Part shown: positions 17,717 to 26,547 of the stretch, one piece after another
Layout: each line of letters starts with the position of its first letter
How positions within the stretch are numbered: position 1 is the stretch's first letter
NCBI RefSeq assembly: GCF_031157255.1
Contig: NZ_JAVIFX010000005.1
Location: 124,001 to 188,000, forward strand
Source: Bradyrhizobium sp. LHD-71
Lineage (GTDB): Bacteria; Pseudomonadota; Alphaproteobacteria; Rhizobiales; Xanthobacteraceae
Direction: 5' to 3'
DNA length: 64,000 bases
Translations under genes and position numbers: made by a program
Notes under the pieces: model-generated
Seen by the model: the letters and a program-made list of their open reading frames with translations, nothing else
The model's database searches: none
What the model was told of the DNA's origin: nothing

Positions 17717-19684
17717 TCACTCCTGTTCCAGGGGCACGATTTCGATAAGAGCCGCGCCGGCGGACACGGTGTCGCCGACTGCAACGTGAATTCGCCCGAT
17801 CCGCCCATCGATCGAAGCCTTCAGGGTGTGCACGAGCTTCATAGCCTCGATCTGGGCGAGGCTGTCGCCCTTAGCGACGCTCGCGCCGGCATCGGCTAGT
17901 AGCGCGGCAATGATCCCGGGCAACGGCGCGATCAGGATGTTGTCGGACGCCGCCTCGACAGCGCTCGATCCGGCTTCATCCGTTGCAAAGCCGACGTGAG
18001 CATCCAGCGTCAGTCCGTTCAACGCAACGACGATTCGGTCTTCCTGCACACTGCTGGCAGCCCGCTCATGCCATACGACGTCGTTGCCATCGGCGAACAT
18101 GGCGCGATATCCCCTGGCATCGACGCCGATGACGACCGCCGTCTCGCTACCGTCGTCGCGGACGAGCAGCTCGGCCTGCGCGGAACGGCGTTCACCCGTC
18201 ACGCGAAACCCGCTTCGCCTGAGCCAGGGGCTTGCATCGCCACCCACGTTGCAGCGCGCCCAGTGGATCGCGGCAAGACCGCGAAGCTCGCGTAGACTGG
18301 TCGCGCCGGGAGACCATCCCCCTGGAAACTCGGCCTCCAGGAAATCCGTCGTCATCCCCCCGCGAACGAAGGCCGGACGCGCGACGACATCTCTCAGCAT
18401 GCCGATATTCGTCGCAACCCCAAGCACCGCGGTCTCGGCTAGCGCCTTGCCGAGATTCGCGACCGCAGTTGCCCGATCTTCGCCATGAACGATCAGCTTG
18501 GCCACCATGCTGTCGTAGTGCAGGCTTATCTCCGAACCTTCGTCCACGCCGGTGTCGAAGCGCGCGCCCCGCGGCGTCTTCAACCCAACGATCCGGCCCG
18601 TCGCAGGCTGGAACGCTCGATCCGGCCGCTCGGTCGCGATGCGCGCCTCGATCGCATGACCGCGTGCGCGAATGTCTGCTTGCGAAGCCGGAAGCGCGAG
18701 CCCGGCCGCGACCCTGATCTGCCACTCGATCAGATCGATGCCGGTAACTTCTTCGGTGACCGGGTGTTCGACCTGCAGGCGCGTGTTCATCTCCAGAAAC
18801 AGCGGCTCGTCGCTACCCGCTTCCATGACGAACTCGACCGTTCCCGCGGACGTGTAGCCAATCGCACGGCCGAGACGGATCGCGCGGTCGTAGAGCTTCG
18901 TACGCGCGACGTCCGACAGGTGCGGCGCCGGCGATTCCTCGAACACCTTCTGATTCTTGCGCTGAATGGAGCAGTCGCGCTCGAACAGATGAAGCAGCGT
19001 TCCCTTGCCGTCGCCGATGAGCTGCACCTCGATGTGGCGCGGATGCGGAACCAGCTTCTCTAGCAGGACCTTGTCGTCGCCGAACGCGGAGCGCGCTTCG
19101 GCTCTGGCCGACTGCAGTGCCTCCGCGAATTGCTCCATGCAGTCGACGCGCCGCATCCCTCGCCCGCCGCCGCCAGCGGACGCTTTGATGAGCAGCGGAA
19201 ACCCGATGCGCTTCGCTTCGTTGGCCAGTCTTTCGACGGTCTGATCGGCGCCCAGATATCCAGCCACGGTCGGCACGCCCGCTGCGTCCGCGAGCTTCTT
19301 GGCCTCGATCTTCGATCCCATCGCCGCGATGACGTCGGCCGAGGGACCAATGAAGACCAACCCGGCTTCTTCGCAGGCGCGCGCGAACGCGGCATTTTCG
19401 GACAGGAAGCCGTACCCGGGATGAACCGCGTCGGCGCCACTCTCGCGCGCGGCGCCAATCATCGCCGCCACGTTCAGGTAACTCGCGCCGACCGCCGGCG
19501 GACCAATTCGTAGAGCCGCATCGGCCTGTCGCACATGCAGGGCATTTGCGTCGGCATCGGAATACACGGCGACGTTGCTGACACCGAGACGACGGCAGGT
19601 TCGCATGATGCGACAAGCTATCTCGCCGCGATTGGCGACGAGAATCCTGCGGATCGGTCGTGGAGCGGTGGCGAACGTCGTCAT
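17717..19684 (-). CDS. Acyl-CoA carboxylase alpha subunit (BC-BCCP)
   Basis: About 655 residues. The biotin carboxylase domain spans residues 1-460 (ILVANRGEIACRI, GGGGRGM, HIEVQLIGD, EMNTRLQVEHPVTEEVTG). A linker follows, and a biotinyl domain where EAMKLVH places biotin on Lys616. This is the architecture of 3-methylcrotonyl-, geranyl- and propionyl-CoA carboxylase alpha subunits. It would work with the carboxyltransferase encoded 2 nt upstream. The open frame begins at 19750 inside that gene; the ATG at 19684, just after its stop, is preferred. Because it sits with a MaoC hydratase and a lyase, carboxylation of a 3-methyl-branched enoyl-CoA is likely. Confidence 0.93.
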   Translation of the reverse strand: MTTFATAPRPIRRILVANRGEIACRIMRTCRRLGVSNVAVYSDADANALHVRQADAALRIGPPAVGASYLNVAAMIGAARESGADAVHPGYGFLSENAAFARACEEAGLVFIGPSADVIAAMGSKIEAKKLADAAGVPTVAGYLGADQTVERLANEAKRIGFPLLIKASAGGGGRGMRRVDCMEQFAEALQSARAEARSAFGDDKVLLEKLVPHPRHIEVQLIGDGKGTLLHLFERDCSIQRKNQKVFEESPAPHLSDVARTKLYDRAIRLGRAIGYTSAGTVEFVMEAGSDEPLFLEMNTRLQVEHPVTEEVTGIDLIEWQIRVAAGLALPASQADIRARGHAIEARIATERPDRAFQPATGRIVGLKTPRGARFDTGVDEGSEISLHYDSMVAKLIVHGEDRATAVANLGKALAETAVLGVATNIGMLRDVVARPAFVRGGMTTDFLEAEFPGGWSPGATSLRELRGLAAIHWARCNVGGDASPWLRRSGFRVTGERRSAQAELLVRDDGSETAVVIGVDARGYRAMFADGNDVVWHERAASSVQEDRIVVALNGLTLDAHVGFATDEAGSSAVEAASDNILIAPLPGIIAALLADAGASVAKGDSLAQIEAMKLVHTLKASIDGRIGRIHVAVGDTVSAGAALIEIVPLEQE

Positions 19685-19686
19685 GA

Positions 19687-21285
19687 TCACATCCGGTAGA
19701 CCGCCCGATGCTCCTGCCTGAGCGGTTGCATCGCGCCGGTTGCAAGACACAGCGAAAGGACCGAGCGCGTGTCCGCTGGCGCAATGATTCCGTCGTCCCA
19801 GACGCGAGCGGTGCAGAAGTAAGGATCGGATTTTTCCGCGAACTGCCGCCGCAAATCGGCTTCGTAAGTGGCGAGTTCGTCCTCAGTTGCGGGGTTGCGC
19901 GAGATACTGGCGCGCCGCAGGTCCATGAGCACGGACGACCCGATGTCCGGGTTCATGCCGCCAAGCCGTGCATTCGGCCACATGAACATGAAGCGCGGTC
20001 TGAAGCCGCGCCCGCTCATACCGTAATTGCCGGCGCCATAGGAGCTGCCAGTCACCAGCGTATAGCGCGGTACGCGTGCGTTCGACACGGCGTAAACGAG
20101 CTTGGCCGAGTGCTTTGCGATCCCGCCACGCTCGGCGTCGGAGCCGACCATGAAGCCCGTGGTATTCTGCAGAAAGAGCAATGGAACATTACGCTGGTCG
20201 CTCAGCGCGATGAAATGAACGCCCTTGACTGTGCTGTGTGAGAACAGCACGCCGTTGTTCGCAATGATGCCAACGGGAAATCCATCGATGTGGGCAAAAC
20301 CGCAGACCAGCGTTTCGCCGTACTGCGGCTTGAATTCGTGGAACTCGCTGCCGTCAGCAATGCGCGCGATGATCTCCCGCGGGTCGACGGGACGCGACAG
20401 ATCGGCCCCGACGATTCCGCCGAGATCGGCTGGATCGTAAAGAGGCTCGCGGGGAGCGATACGCCCGGAGATCGGCTGCCGATAATTCAGTGCGCTGACG
20501 ATGTCGCGAAGCTTGGCGATCGCTGCGCGCTCGTCGGCGGCGTAGTGATCGGATACACCTGACACGGTAGTGTGCATCAGCGCGCCACCGAGCGCATCGC
20601 GATCCACCACCTCGCTGATAGCGGCGCGCACGATCTGCGGGCCGCCGAGGTGAATGGAGGAGTTCGAGCCGACCATCACGAATTCGTCCGACAGCACGGG
20701 TATGTAGGCGCCGCCGGCCGTCGATTCTCCGAATACCGCGGCGACTTGCGGAATTCCCTCGGCGGACATCCGGCACTGGCGGTAGAACGTGCCGCCGAAG
20801 TGTTCTTGATCTGGAAAAACGTCCTCGAGGTTCTGCAGGTTGGCGCCACCGCAATCCACCAGATAGATGACGGGCAACCGGTTCTCGTGCGCAATGTCCT
20901 GCGCGCGAATGTGCTTGCGAACAGTCTCCTTGAAGAAGGATCCGCCCTTCACCGTCGCATCGTTGGCGATGATCATGCAGGTCGTGCCGCGAACGGTGCC
21001 GATCCCGGTGACGATGCCGGCCGACGGCAGCGAATTGTCGTAGATGCCCCAGCTCGCGAGCGGTGATAGCTCAAGGAATGGCGTCAACGGATCGACCAGC
21101 AGATCGATACGCTCGCGCACCGGGATCTTGTTGCGCTGGCGATGACGGGCAAGCATCTTCGCGCCGCCGCCGCCCAGCGCCCAGTCATATTTTGCGAGTA
21201 AGTCGGCGAGCAATCCTGCATAGGCCTGCGCATTGGCCCGAAATACTGGGTCACTCGGATCGCAGTTGCTCTTCAGCTTCGCCAT
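19687..21285 (-). CDS. Acyl-CoA carboxylase carboxyltransferase subunit (MccB/AtuC-like)
   Basis: The 532-residue carboxyltransferase has two crotonase-like halves. The N half carries ASWGIYDNSLPSAGIVTGIG, VDCGGANLQNLEDVFPD and STAGGAYIPVLSDE. The C half carries IANNGVLFSHSTVKG, FLQNTTGFMVG and GSSYGAGNYGMSGRGF. Length and motifs fit the methylcrotonyl/geranyl-CoA carboxylase beta group better than propionyl-CoA carboxylase. It transfers carboxyl from biotin on the neighbouring BC-BCCP subunit to an enoyl- or acyl-CoA. It lies 42 nt after the PaaK-like gene, the widest gap inside this stretch of the operon. Confidence 0.92.
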   Translation of the reverse strand: MAKLKSNCDPSDPVFRANAQAYAGLLADLLAKYDWALGGGGAKMLARHRQRNKIPVRERIDLLVDPLTPFLELSPLASWGIYDNSLPSAGIVTGIGTVRGTTCMIIANDATVKGGSFFKETVRKHIRAQDIAHENRLPVIYLVDCGGANLQNLEDVFPDQEHFGGTFYRQCRMSAEGIPQVAAVFGESTAGGAYIPVLSDEFVMVGSNSSIHLGGPQIVRAAISEVVDRDALGGALMHTTVSGVSDHYAADERAAIAKLRDIVSALNYRQPISGRIAPREPLYDPADLGGIVGADLSRPVDPREIIARIADGSEFHEFKPQYGETLVCGFAHIDGFPVGIIANNGVLFSHSTVKGVHFIALSDQRNVPLLFLQNTTGFMVGSDAERGGIAKHSAKLVYAVSNARVPRYTLVTGSSYGAGNYGMSGRGFRPRFMFMWPNARLGGMNPDIGSSVLMDLRRASISRNPATEDELATYEADLRRQFAEKSDPYFCTARVWDDGIIAPADTRSVLSLCLATGAMQPLRQEHRAVYRM

Positions 21286-21327
21286 TTCAGGGTACTCTTC
21301 GGATCGTTTGCTCGAGCATCATGTGCG

Positions 21328-22542
21328 TTAGTTGGAGCGGTCCTCGGCGATGGCAGTCGGATGGCCGAAGTCGCCGGCTTGCGCGATCGTGACCAAGCGA
21401 TCGGCGCGTAGGCGCGTCAGAGTTTGAAAGCATTCTGCTACCTGGTCGGAGGAAAACGCCGCGCCTGCGGTGGGTAACAGTTCGAGAGTGATCGTCTCAC
21501 GGTGCCCGATCTTGCCGATCCGTAGCCTCGCTTCGGCAAGGCCATCGACGCGATCGACCAGCAAGCGCAGGTGATCGGGATACACGAATATCTCGCGAAT
21601 TTTTCGGGCGGCGCCCACGCGACCCTCGAGTGGTGCGAGGCGGTCGACACCGCCGTCTGGCGACAGGCTTTGCGCCCGGCCGAGATCGCCTGTGCCGAAG
21701 CGGATCAATGGCCAGCCCGGCGTCAGCGTCGTGACGACAACTTCGCCAATTTCGCCGACCGGCACCGGCGCGCCGGTGACCGGATCGCATATCTGGACGT
21801 AGCGGTCTTCGTGGATTCGGTAGCTGGCGTCGTCACCTGTCTCGTAGCCGATCAGTCCGAAGTCCGCGGTGCCGTAGCAGGACCAAGTCTTGAGGGCGAA
21901 TTCGCTTTCGATCGCACGCCGCTTGGCCGACCAGTCTCCGAACTCGCCGCCGAGGAAGGCATGTCGAAGCCCCCAATCGCGCGGCAGGACATGTCCGCTC
22001 TTTCTAAGCTGTTCGACCAACGTTGCGAAGAAAGCCGTGCTGCCGAGGAAGACCGTCGGTTTCAACCTCACCAAAAGCTCGGCCTGTAGTTCGGTATTTC
22101 CGGTCCCACCCGGAATGACCGTGACGCCGGCGGCGCGCAATCCGCGATCGAACAGAAGGCCGGCCGGCACGAGGTGATAGGCCCACGTGTTCAGAGCGAC
22201 ATCGCCTGCCCTGACTCCGGCGGCACGGACCATCATGTCCATGCCGTGGCCGCCGCTATCGGCGGCAGGAGACGGCTCGCAGATGGGTCCCGGCGAGACA
22301 TAGATATGACCGAGTTCGGCAACATCGCAGGCAAGGAAGCCGCCGAACGGCGGGTCCTGCGCCTGCATCGCCAGCAACGTTTCCTTCTTCAGCACGGCAA
22401 GGCGGTTGAGCGCGTCGGCGGAGGTGAAATCGGCCGCGCTCAGCCCGGCCTCGGCAAAACGCCGCGCCAGCGCCGGCGCCTTCCTCTCCGCGTCGGCGTA
22501 GACAGTGCGCAGGCGCGCGAAACGGTCGCGATCGTTACTCAT
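21328..22542 (-). CDS. PaaK-like adenylate-forming enzyme with atypical P-loop
   Basis: About 404 residues, similar in length and layout to phenylacetate-CoA ligases. An N-terminal acyl-binding lobe precedes FGDWSAKRRAIESEF, SCYGTADFGLIGYE (adenine-binding loop), GEIGEVVVTTL, PLIRFGTGDLG, and a C-terminal lobe with KIREIFVYPDHL. The Ser/Thr/Gly-rich phosphate-binding loop expected after HIYVS is replaced by PGPICEPSPA, so ATP chemistry could be altered. ATG at 22542 overlaps the LivF stop as ATGA; the longer frame to 22713 lies inside LivF. It probably makes or handles a CoA thioester of the imported acid, as a second activating enzyme beside the ligase at 26544. Confidence 0.82.
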   Translation of the reverse strand: MSNDRDRFARLRTVYADAERKAPALARRFAEAGLSAADFTSADALNRLAVLKKETLLAMQAQDPPFGGFLACDVAELGHIYVSPGPICEPSPAADSGGHGMDMMVRAAGVRAGDVALNTWAYHLVPAGLLFDRGLRAAGVTVIPGGTGNTELQAELLVRLKPTVFLGSTAFFATLVEQLRKSGHVLPRDWGLRHAFLGGEFGDWSAKRRAIESEFALKTWSCYGTADFGLIGYETGDDASYRIHEDRYVQICDPVTGAPVPVGEIGEVVVTTLTPGWPLIRFGTGDLGRAQSLSPDGGVDRLAPLEGRVGAARKIREIFVYPDHLRLLVDRVDGLAEARLRIGKIGHRETITLELLPTAGAAFSSDQVAECFQTLTRLRADRLVTIAQAGDFGHPTAIAEDRSN

Positions 22543-23336
22543 CCAAGCCACCGTTTGCGGCGCCGGTAGTGCTTGATGTTCTCGAAGCGGTTTCGCCCGT
22601 CGGCTCCCGCATAGCCGAGGTAGAACTCCTGAACATCCTGATTGTTTTCGAGTTGTGCGCGCGTTCCGTGCAGGACGACGCGCCCGCCATCCATCACATA
22701 GCCGTAGTCGCATTGGCCGATCGCCGCGCGTGCGTTTTGTTCGACGAGGAGAATCGTCAGACCCTCTTCGCGCTTGATGCGCCCGATAATCTCGAACAGT
22801 TGCTCGACCAGGATCGGCGCAAGGCCCATCGAAGGTTCGTCGAGCATCAACAATTTGGGCCGCGCAAGCAGCGCTCGCCCGATCAGCAGCATCTGCATCT
22901 CCCCGCCGGACAAATAACCAGCAGTTCGTTTCAGGAGCGCGGGCAGCCGTGGAAAATACCCGAAGACCCGTTGGAGATCGTCCTTTACCGCTTTCTGGTC
23001 GGAGCGACGGTGCGCACCGACCAGCAGATTCTGTTCGACGGTCAGATGCTCAAGCACCTTTCTCCCCTCCATCACCTGAACAATGCCCCGGCCGAAGATG
23101 TCGGTCGGAGCGCCGTTGGTAATGTCCGCTCCGTCGAAGTGAACCCTGCCGGCAGTGACCTTGCCGAGATCGCTGCGCAGCAGGCCGGAGATCGCCTTGA
23201 GCGTGGTCGTCTTGCCCGCGCCATTCGAGCCCAGCAAAACGGCCATCTTGCCGTCGGGCACCTCCAGGTTCGCAGAACGCAGAACATGGATGACCCCGCC
23301 GTAGACGACGTCGACGTTGGAGAGGACCAGGCTCAT
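22539..23336 (-). CDS. livF: Branched-chain-type ABC transporter ATPase (LivF-like)
   Basis: The 265-residue ATPase shows Walker A GSNGAGKTT, Q-loop region GIVQVMEGRKV, signature YLSGGEMQMLLIGR, Walker B LLMLDEPSMGLAP and H-loop LLVEQNARAA, all as in LivF. It has a C-terminal extension ending KHYRRRKRWLG, which is nearly identical to the tail of the second LivF in this window. It pairs with the LivG-like ATPase at 28493 to drive the LivH/LivM permease. The substrate is probably an organic acid rather than leucine, because ligase and carboxylase genes lie in the same operon. Confidence 0.92.
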   Translation of the reverse strand: MSLVLSNVDVVYGGVIHVLRSANLEVPDGKMAVLLGSNGAGKTTTLKAISGLLRSDLGKVTAGRVHFDGADITNGAPTDIFGRGIVQVMEGRKVLEHLTVEQNLLVGAHRRSDQKAVKDDLQRVFGYFPRLPALLKRTAGYLSGGEMQMLLIGRALLARPKLLMLDEPSMGLAPILVEQLFEIIGRIKREEGLTILLVEQNARAAIGQCDYGYVMDGGRVVLHGTRAQLENNQDVQEFYLGYAGADGRNRFENIKHYRRRKRWLG

Positions 23337-23354
23337 GGGCGCCTCAGGCTTCCG

Positions 23355-24548
23355 CTACCACTTCGCCAAGGCAGGAACCGTCATCCAGCCGTTGCCGAAG
23401 GCTTCAATCTTTCCGCTCTTCACGACCTCGGCGCTGGCCTTGATCTCGCCGATGGGGAACGGGGCGGATGCGTCGAAGTCAAGGGTCGGCAGAGAACCGA
23501 GCAATTCCTCTTCAGTGAACTTGTTGTCGAGGAGCGCATTGCGCATCGCCTCACCCGTCACCTTGTCGGCACCGACCTTGGCAATCGCCTTCTCCAGCAC
23601 GCGGAACGCGAGCAGCGCCTGCGCGGCGGACTGCGCCGTGATCAAGCCCCACTTTCCTTCCTTCTTATACGCATCGTAGGCCTTTTCGATCGGCAGGCCG
23701 GGACGCTCGGGCGGAGCGAAGGAAAAGGCAGAGAACGAGCCTTCGATGCTCGCAAGATCGATGCCCTTGGCCACCTCGGTCAGGCCGTTGTGGGTCGATG
23801 CGACGATCGGGATCTTGACCCCAAGTTCGCCCATCGCCTTGGCGGCGGCGACGACCTGGACTGTCGTGCCGCCGATCAGCAGCACGTCCGGATTGCCCGC
23901 GGCAAGCGTGCGGACGTTAGCCGCTAGCGACACCGGTGAGGTTTCGACCCACTGCGTCTCCAGCACCTCGAAGCGGTCGGGGTAGGTGGCCGCGAGCTTT
24001 CGGACACCATTCACCTGATCGACGAAGCCAGCTTGGTTCTGGGTGCTAATCGGGCCGATCACCAGCTTCTTTTTCTTCTGCTCTTGCAACGTCGAAAACA
24101 GCCCTGCAAACTCATGGCTATAGGTTGGGCGGATCGAATAGTGCCATCCGTCCGGAACCCAAACGACGCCGACCATTGCAGTCCCGATCAGCATCGGCAC
24201 CTTGTCGCTCGGCAGGCGCTTCATCAGCGTTACGAGATCGGGCGATCCGAATCCAAGATGCATAATCGGCTTATCGCTCGCCAGGATCGCAGGCCAAGTC
24301 TTCGCGATCTGCGCCGAGTCGTAGCGCATGTCGTAGATCTTGATCTTCACGTTGACGCCGAGCTTCTGGCCGACTTCCTTATTCCACCAATCCGCCATAG
24401 CGTTGATTCCCGACATCGCGTTGGGCATCACGTCGGCAAACGGACCGGAATAGTCGGCGCTGGCACTGAAAACGTATTCCGCCGCTGACGCGGAGACGCT
24501 GGAGACAGCCATCATGGCCGCAGCGATGAAACTCGTCTTAAGTTTCAT
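23355..24548 (-). CDS. Branched-chain-type periplasmic binding protein
   Basis: The 397-residue protein starts with a Sec signal peptide (LKTSFIAAAMMAVSSVSASA, cleavage near residue 23) and continues with a type I periplasmic-binding (Peripla_BP_6) fold: YSGPFADVMPNAMSGINAMADWW, then NVKIKIYDMRYDSAQ, and NPDVLLIGGTTVQVVAAAKAMGELG in the second lobe. It captures ligand in the periplasm for the adjacent LivH/LivM channel. It lies between LivM (47-nt gap) and LivF (18-nt gap). The binding pocket does not obviously carry the amino-acid recognition residues, and members of this family often bind aromatic or aliphatic acids. Confidence 0.9.
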   Translation of the reverse strand: MKLKTSFIAAAMMAVSSVSASAAEYVFSASADYSGPFADVMPNAMSGINAMADWWNKEVGQKLGVNVKIKIYDMRYDSAQIAKTWPAILASDKPIMHLGFGSPDLVTLMKRLPSDKVPMLIGTAMVGVVWVPDGWHYSIRPTYSHEFAGLFSTLQEQKKKKLVIGPISTQNQAGFVDQVNGVRKLAATYPDRFEVLETQWVETSPVSLAANVRTLAAGNPDVLLIGGTTVQVVAAAKAMGELGVKIPIVASTHNGLTEVAKGIDLASIEGSFSAFSFAPPERPGLPIEKAYDAYKKEGKWGLITAQSAAQALLAFRVLEKAIAKVGADKVTGEAMRNALLDNKFTEEELLGSLPTLDFDASAPFPIGEIKASAEVVKSGKIEAFGNGWMTVPALAKW

Positions 24549-24595
24549 GTCACTCCTCCCTAGTTTTTATCAATCTGAGTTGCAGTCACGGCACT

Positions 24596-25651
24596 TCAAT
24601 TGCGTGGAAACGGCCAAAGCTGGAACGTGGTCCGCAGCACCGCCCAGCGGTGCGCTAGCCCGCGCGGTTCGAAGATAAGAGCGATCAGAATGCAGCCACC
24701 GAGGACGATCGACGTGAGCGCAAACAGGAGCCCACCACTCGCGCCGGATTGCATCAGCGTATTGGCGACGTCGTGCAGCGTCTCTTGCAAGAGCGTGATG
24801 AACACGACACCGAGGATCGCGCCGAGCGGACTGTGGGCGCCGCCGACGATGAGCATGCCGAGATACCAGACAGAGGCAAACAACGTGAAGCTCGACACCG
24901 TCACGAACTGGAGAAAATAGGCAGTGCAGGCGCCGGCGACGCCGGCGAACAGCGAGCCGACGAAGAACGACATCACCTTGATGCGGAACACGGGCACGCC
25001 CATAACCTCCGCAACCACGTCGTTGTCGCGTACCGCCAACATTGCCCGTCCAAAGCGCGAACGGCCAAGATTGAACGCCGCAACCGTCAGCAGTGCGGCA
25101 AGCGCCAGGGTGAAGTAGTAGAAATGGATCGGCGCGCCGAGCGTCAACGTTCCGAAGCGGATCGGCTCCACCGGCATGCCGACCAGGCCGCCGAGCCATT
25201 CCATCGGCAGCGCAAGGATTATGATCGGAAAGACAACCTGCGCGGCGAGCGTTGTTAGCGCGAGATAGAACCCCTTTACGCGCGCGGCGGGGAGCGCGAA
25301 CAGGATCGACGTCAGACCGGCCATCAGAGCGGCGAGCGGAATCACGATGAAGAACGGAAGGCCGTAGCCAGACAGCTTCGCCGCAGCAAATGCGCCGACA
25401 CCCACGAAGGCCGATTGCGCGACGTTGATCTGCCCGGCCATACCGACGGTGACGTAGAGCCCGTAGACGGCCATCAGCGTGATGAACATGTGCGAGAAGA
25501 CGCCGAGCATGTAAGGGCCGGCGACGGCCGGATAGCCAACCAGCGCACAGGCGAGGACGACGAGCCAGGCGCGGGATCGCGTGGTCCGCAGAACCGCGGA
25601 TTCCTGAGTGTACTTCAGCGATTGAACCCCGGTCGGCAGCATGGTCGTCAA
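24596..25651 (-). CDS. livM: Branched-chain-type ABC permease (LivM-like)
   Basis: The 351-residue membrane protein has around ten hydrophobic segments. Its family motifs include LYVTVGMAGQINVAQSAFVGVGAFA, GFYLALTTLAAQVVF, GRAMLAVRDNDVVAEVMGV and MLIVGGAHSPLGAILG. Together with LivH it forms the inner-membrane channel. Its ATG overlaps the LivH stop by 4 nt (ATGA), so production of the two is coupled. The C-terminal end reads RTTFQLWPFPRN. Confidence 0.92.
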   Translation of the reverse strand: MTTMLPTGVQSLKYTQESAVLRTTRSRAWLVVLACALVGYPAVAGPYMLGVFSHMFITLMAVYGLYVTVGMAGQINVAQSAFVGVGAFAAAKLSGYGLPFFIVIPLAALMAGLTSILFALPAARVKGFYLALTTLAAQVVFPIIILALPMEWLGGLVGMPVEPIRFGTLTLGAPIHFYYFTLALAALLTVAAFNLGRSRFGRAMLAVRDNDVVAEVMGVPVFRIKVMSFFVGSLFAGVAGACTAYFLQFVTVSSFTLFASVWYLGMLIVGGAHSPLGAILGVVFITLLQETLHDVANTLMQSGASGGLLFALTSIVLGGCILIALIFEPRGLAHRWAVLRTTFQLWPFPRN

Positions 25652-26547
25652 AGTCTCTCGATCTTTTTCCAGCCGAACAGGCCTTGCGGGCGGATGAGCA
25701 GAACGACGATCATCACCAGGTAGGGCAGTACGCCGGACGCGGCGCCATTAGTGAGCGGATCCAGGTACGCCATGGCGAGAACCTCGCCGAGGCCGATCAG
25801 GATGCCGGCGAGGGGCGCGCCGCGGATGGATTCGAGGCCGCCGAGCAAAGCGACCGGCAGCGCCTTGAAGCCGATCTGCGCTACGTCCAGCGAAACAATC
25901 CGCCCCGAAAGCAACACCACCGCGGCGCAGGTTGCGACCACAGTGCCGAGGATCCAGGCGACCGCAATCGCCCAGCGCACCGACACGCCGAGCGAGAGTG
26001 CAATGTCGTGGCTCTCGGCGACGGCGGCGAGGCGCAGCCCCTGGCGCGTGCGCGTGAAGAACGCATGCAGACCGAAGGCCACCACCAGCGTGAACGCGCC
26101 ACCGATAAACAGGCGCGTATTGATCAGGAAGGGACCAACCATGAAACCGCCCTCGGGCAGGATCACTGGGAACGGCCGCGTTGCGGCTGTCCAGCCGAGT
26201 TGCGCGAGGCCGCGCAAAAGGATCAGTAGCGCAATGCTGGCCATAAAGATCGCGAACGCCGGTTGACTGATGAGCGGACGGAATACGAGCCGTTCCAGCG
26301 CAAGGCCAAACAGCACGCAGAACGCCAAAGTCGCGACGAGGCTTGCCAGCAACGGCAGCCCGTAGCCGAACTGCGTCAACCCCAGCGTGAAAGTCCACAA
26401 AACCAGCGCGCCGAAGACCAGCACCTCGCCCTGCGCGAGGTTGACGATCCGTGACGCGCGATAGATGACGACGAACGATATGGCGACAAGTCCGTAGACG
26501 AGCCCCACCATCACCCCTTCAATCAGCAGCTGAACAAGCGCGGTCAC
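25648..26547 (-). CDS. livH: Branched-chain-type ABC permease (LivH-like)
   Basis: The 299-residue permease carries LivH landmarks: LVQLLIEGVMVGLVYGLVAI at the N-terminus, YRASRIVNLAQGEVLVFGA, the coupling-loop region GLRLAAVAESHDIALSLGV, and LPVALLGGLESIRGAPLAGILIG near the end. Eight or so membrane segments are visible. It overlaps the upstream acyl-CoA ligase gene by 4 nt (ATGA) and the downstream LivM gene likewise, which makes it the centre of a tightly packed set. Confidence 0.92.
   Translation of the reverse strand: MTALVQLLIEGVMVGLVYGLVAISFVVIYRASRIVNLAQGEVLVFGALVLWTFTLGLTQFGYGLPLLASLVATLAFCVLFGLALERLVFRPLISQPAFAIFMASIALLILLRGLAQLGWTAATRPFPVILPEGGFMVGPFLINTRLFIGGAFTLVVAFGLHAFFTRTRQGLRLAAVAESHDIALSLGVSVRWAIAVAWILGTVVATCAAVVLLSGRIVSLDVAQIGFKALPVALLGGLESIRGAPLAGILIGLGEVLAMAYLDPLTNGAASGVLPYLVMIVVLLIRPQGLFGWKKIERL

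Noticed and set aside
22569-23927. 452-codon plus-strand open frame opposite livF and the binding protein
   Set aside because: It is antisense to two clear genes, has no family motifs or ribosome-binding site, and results from high GC in codon third positions.
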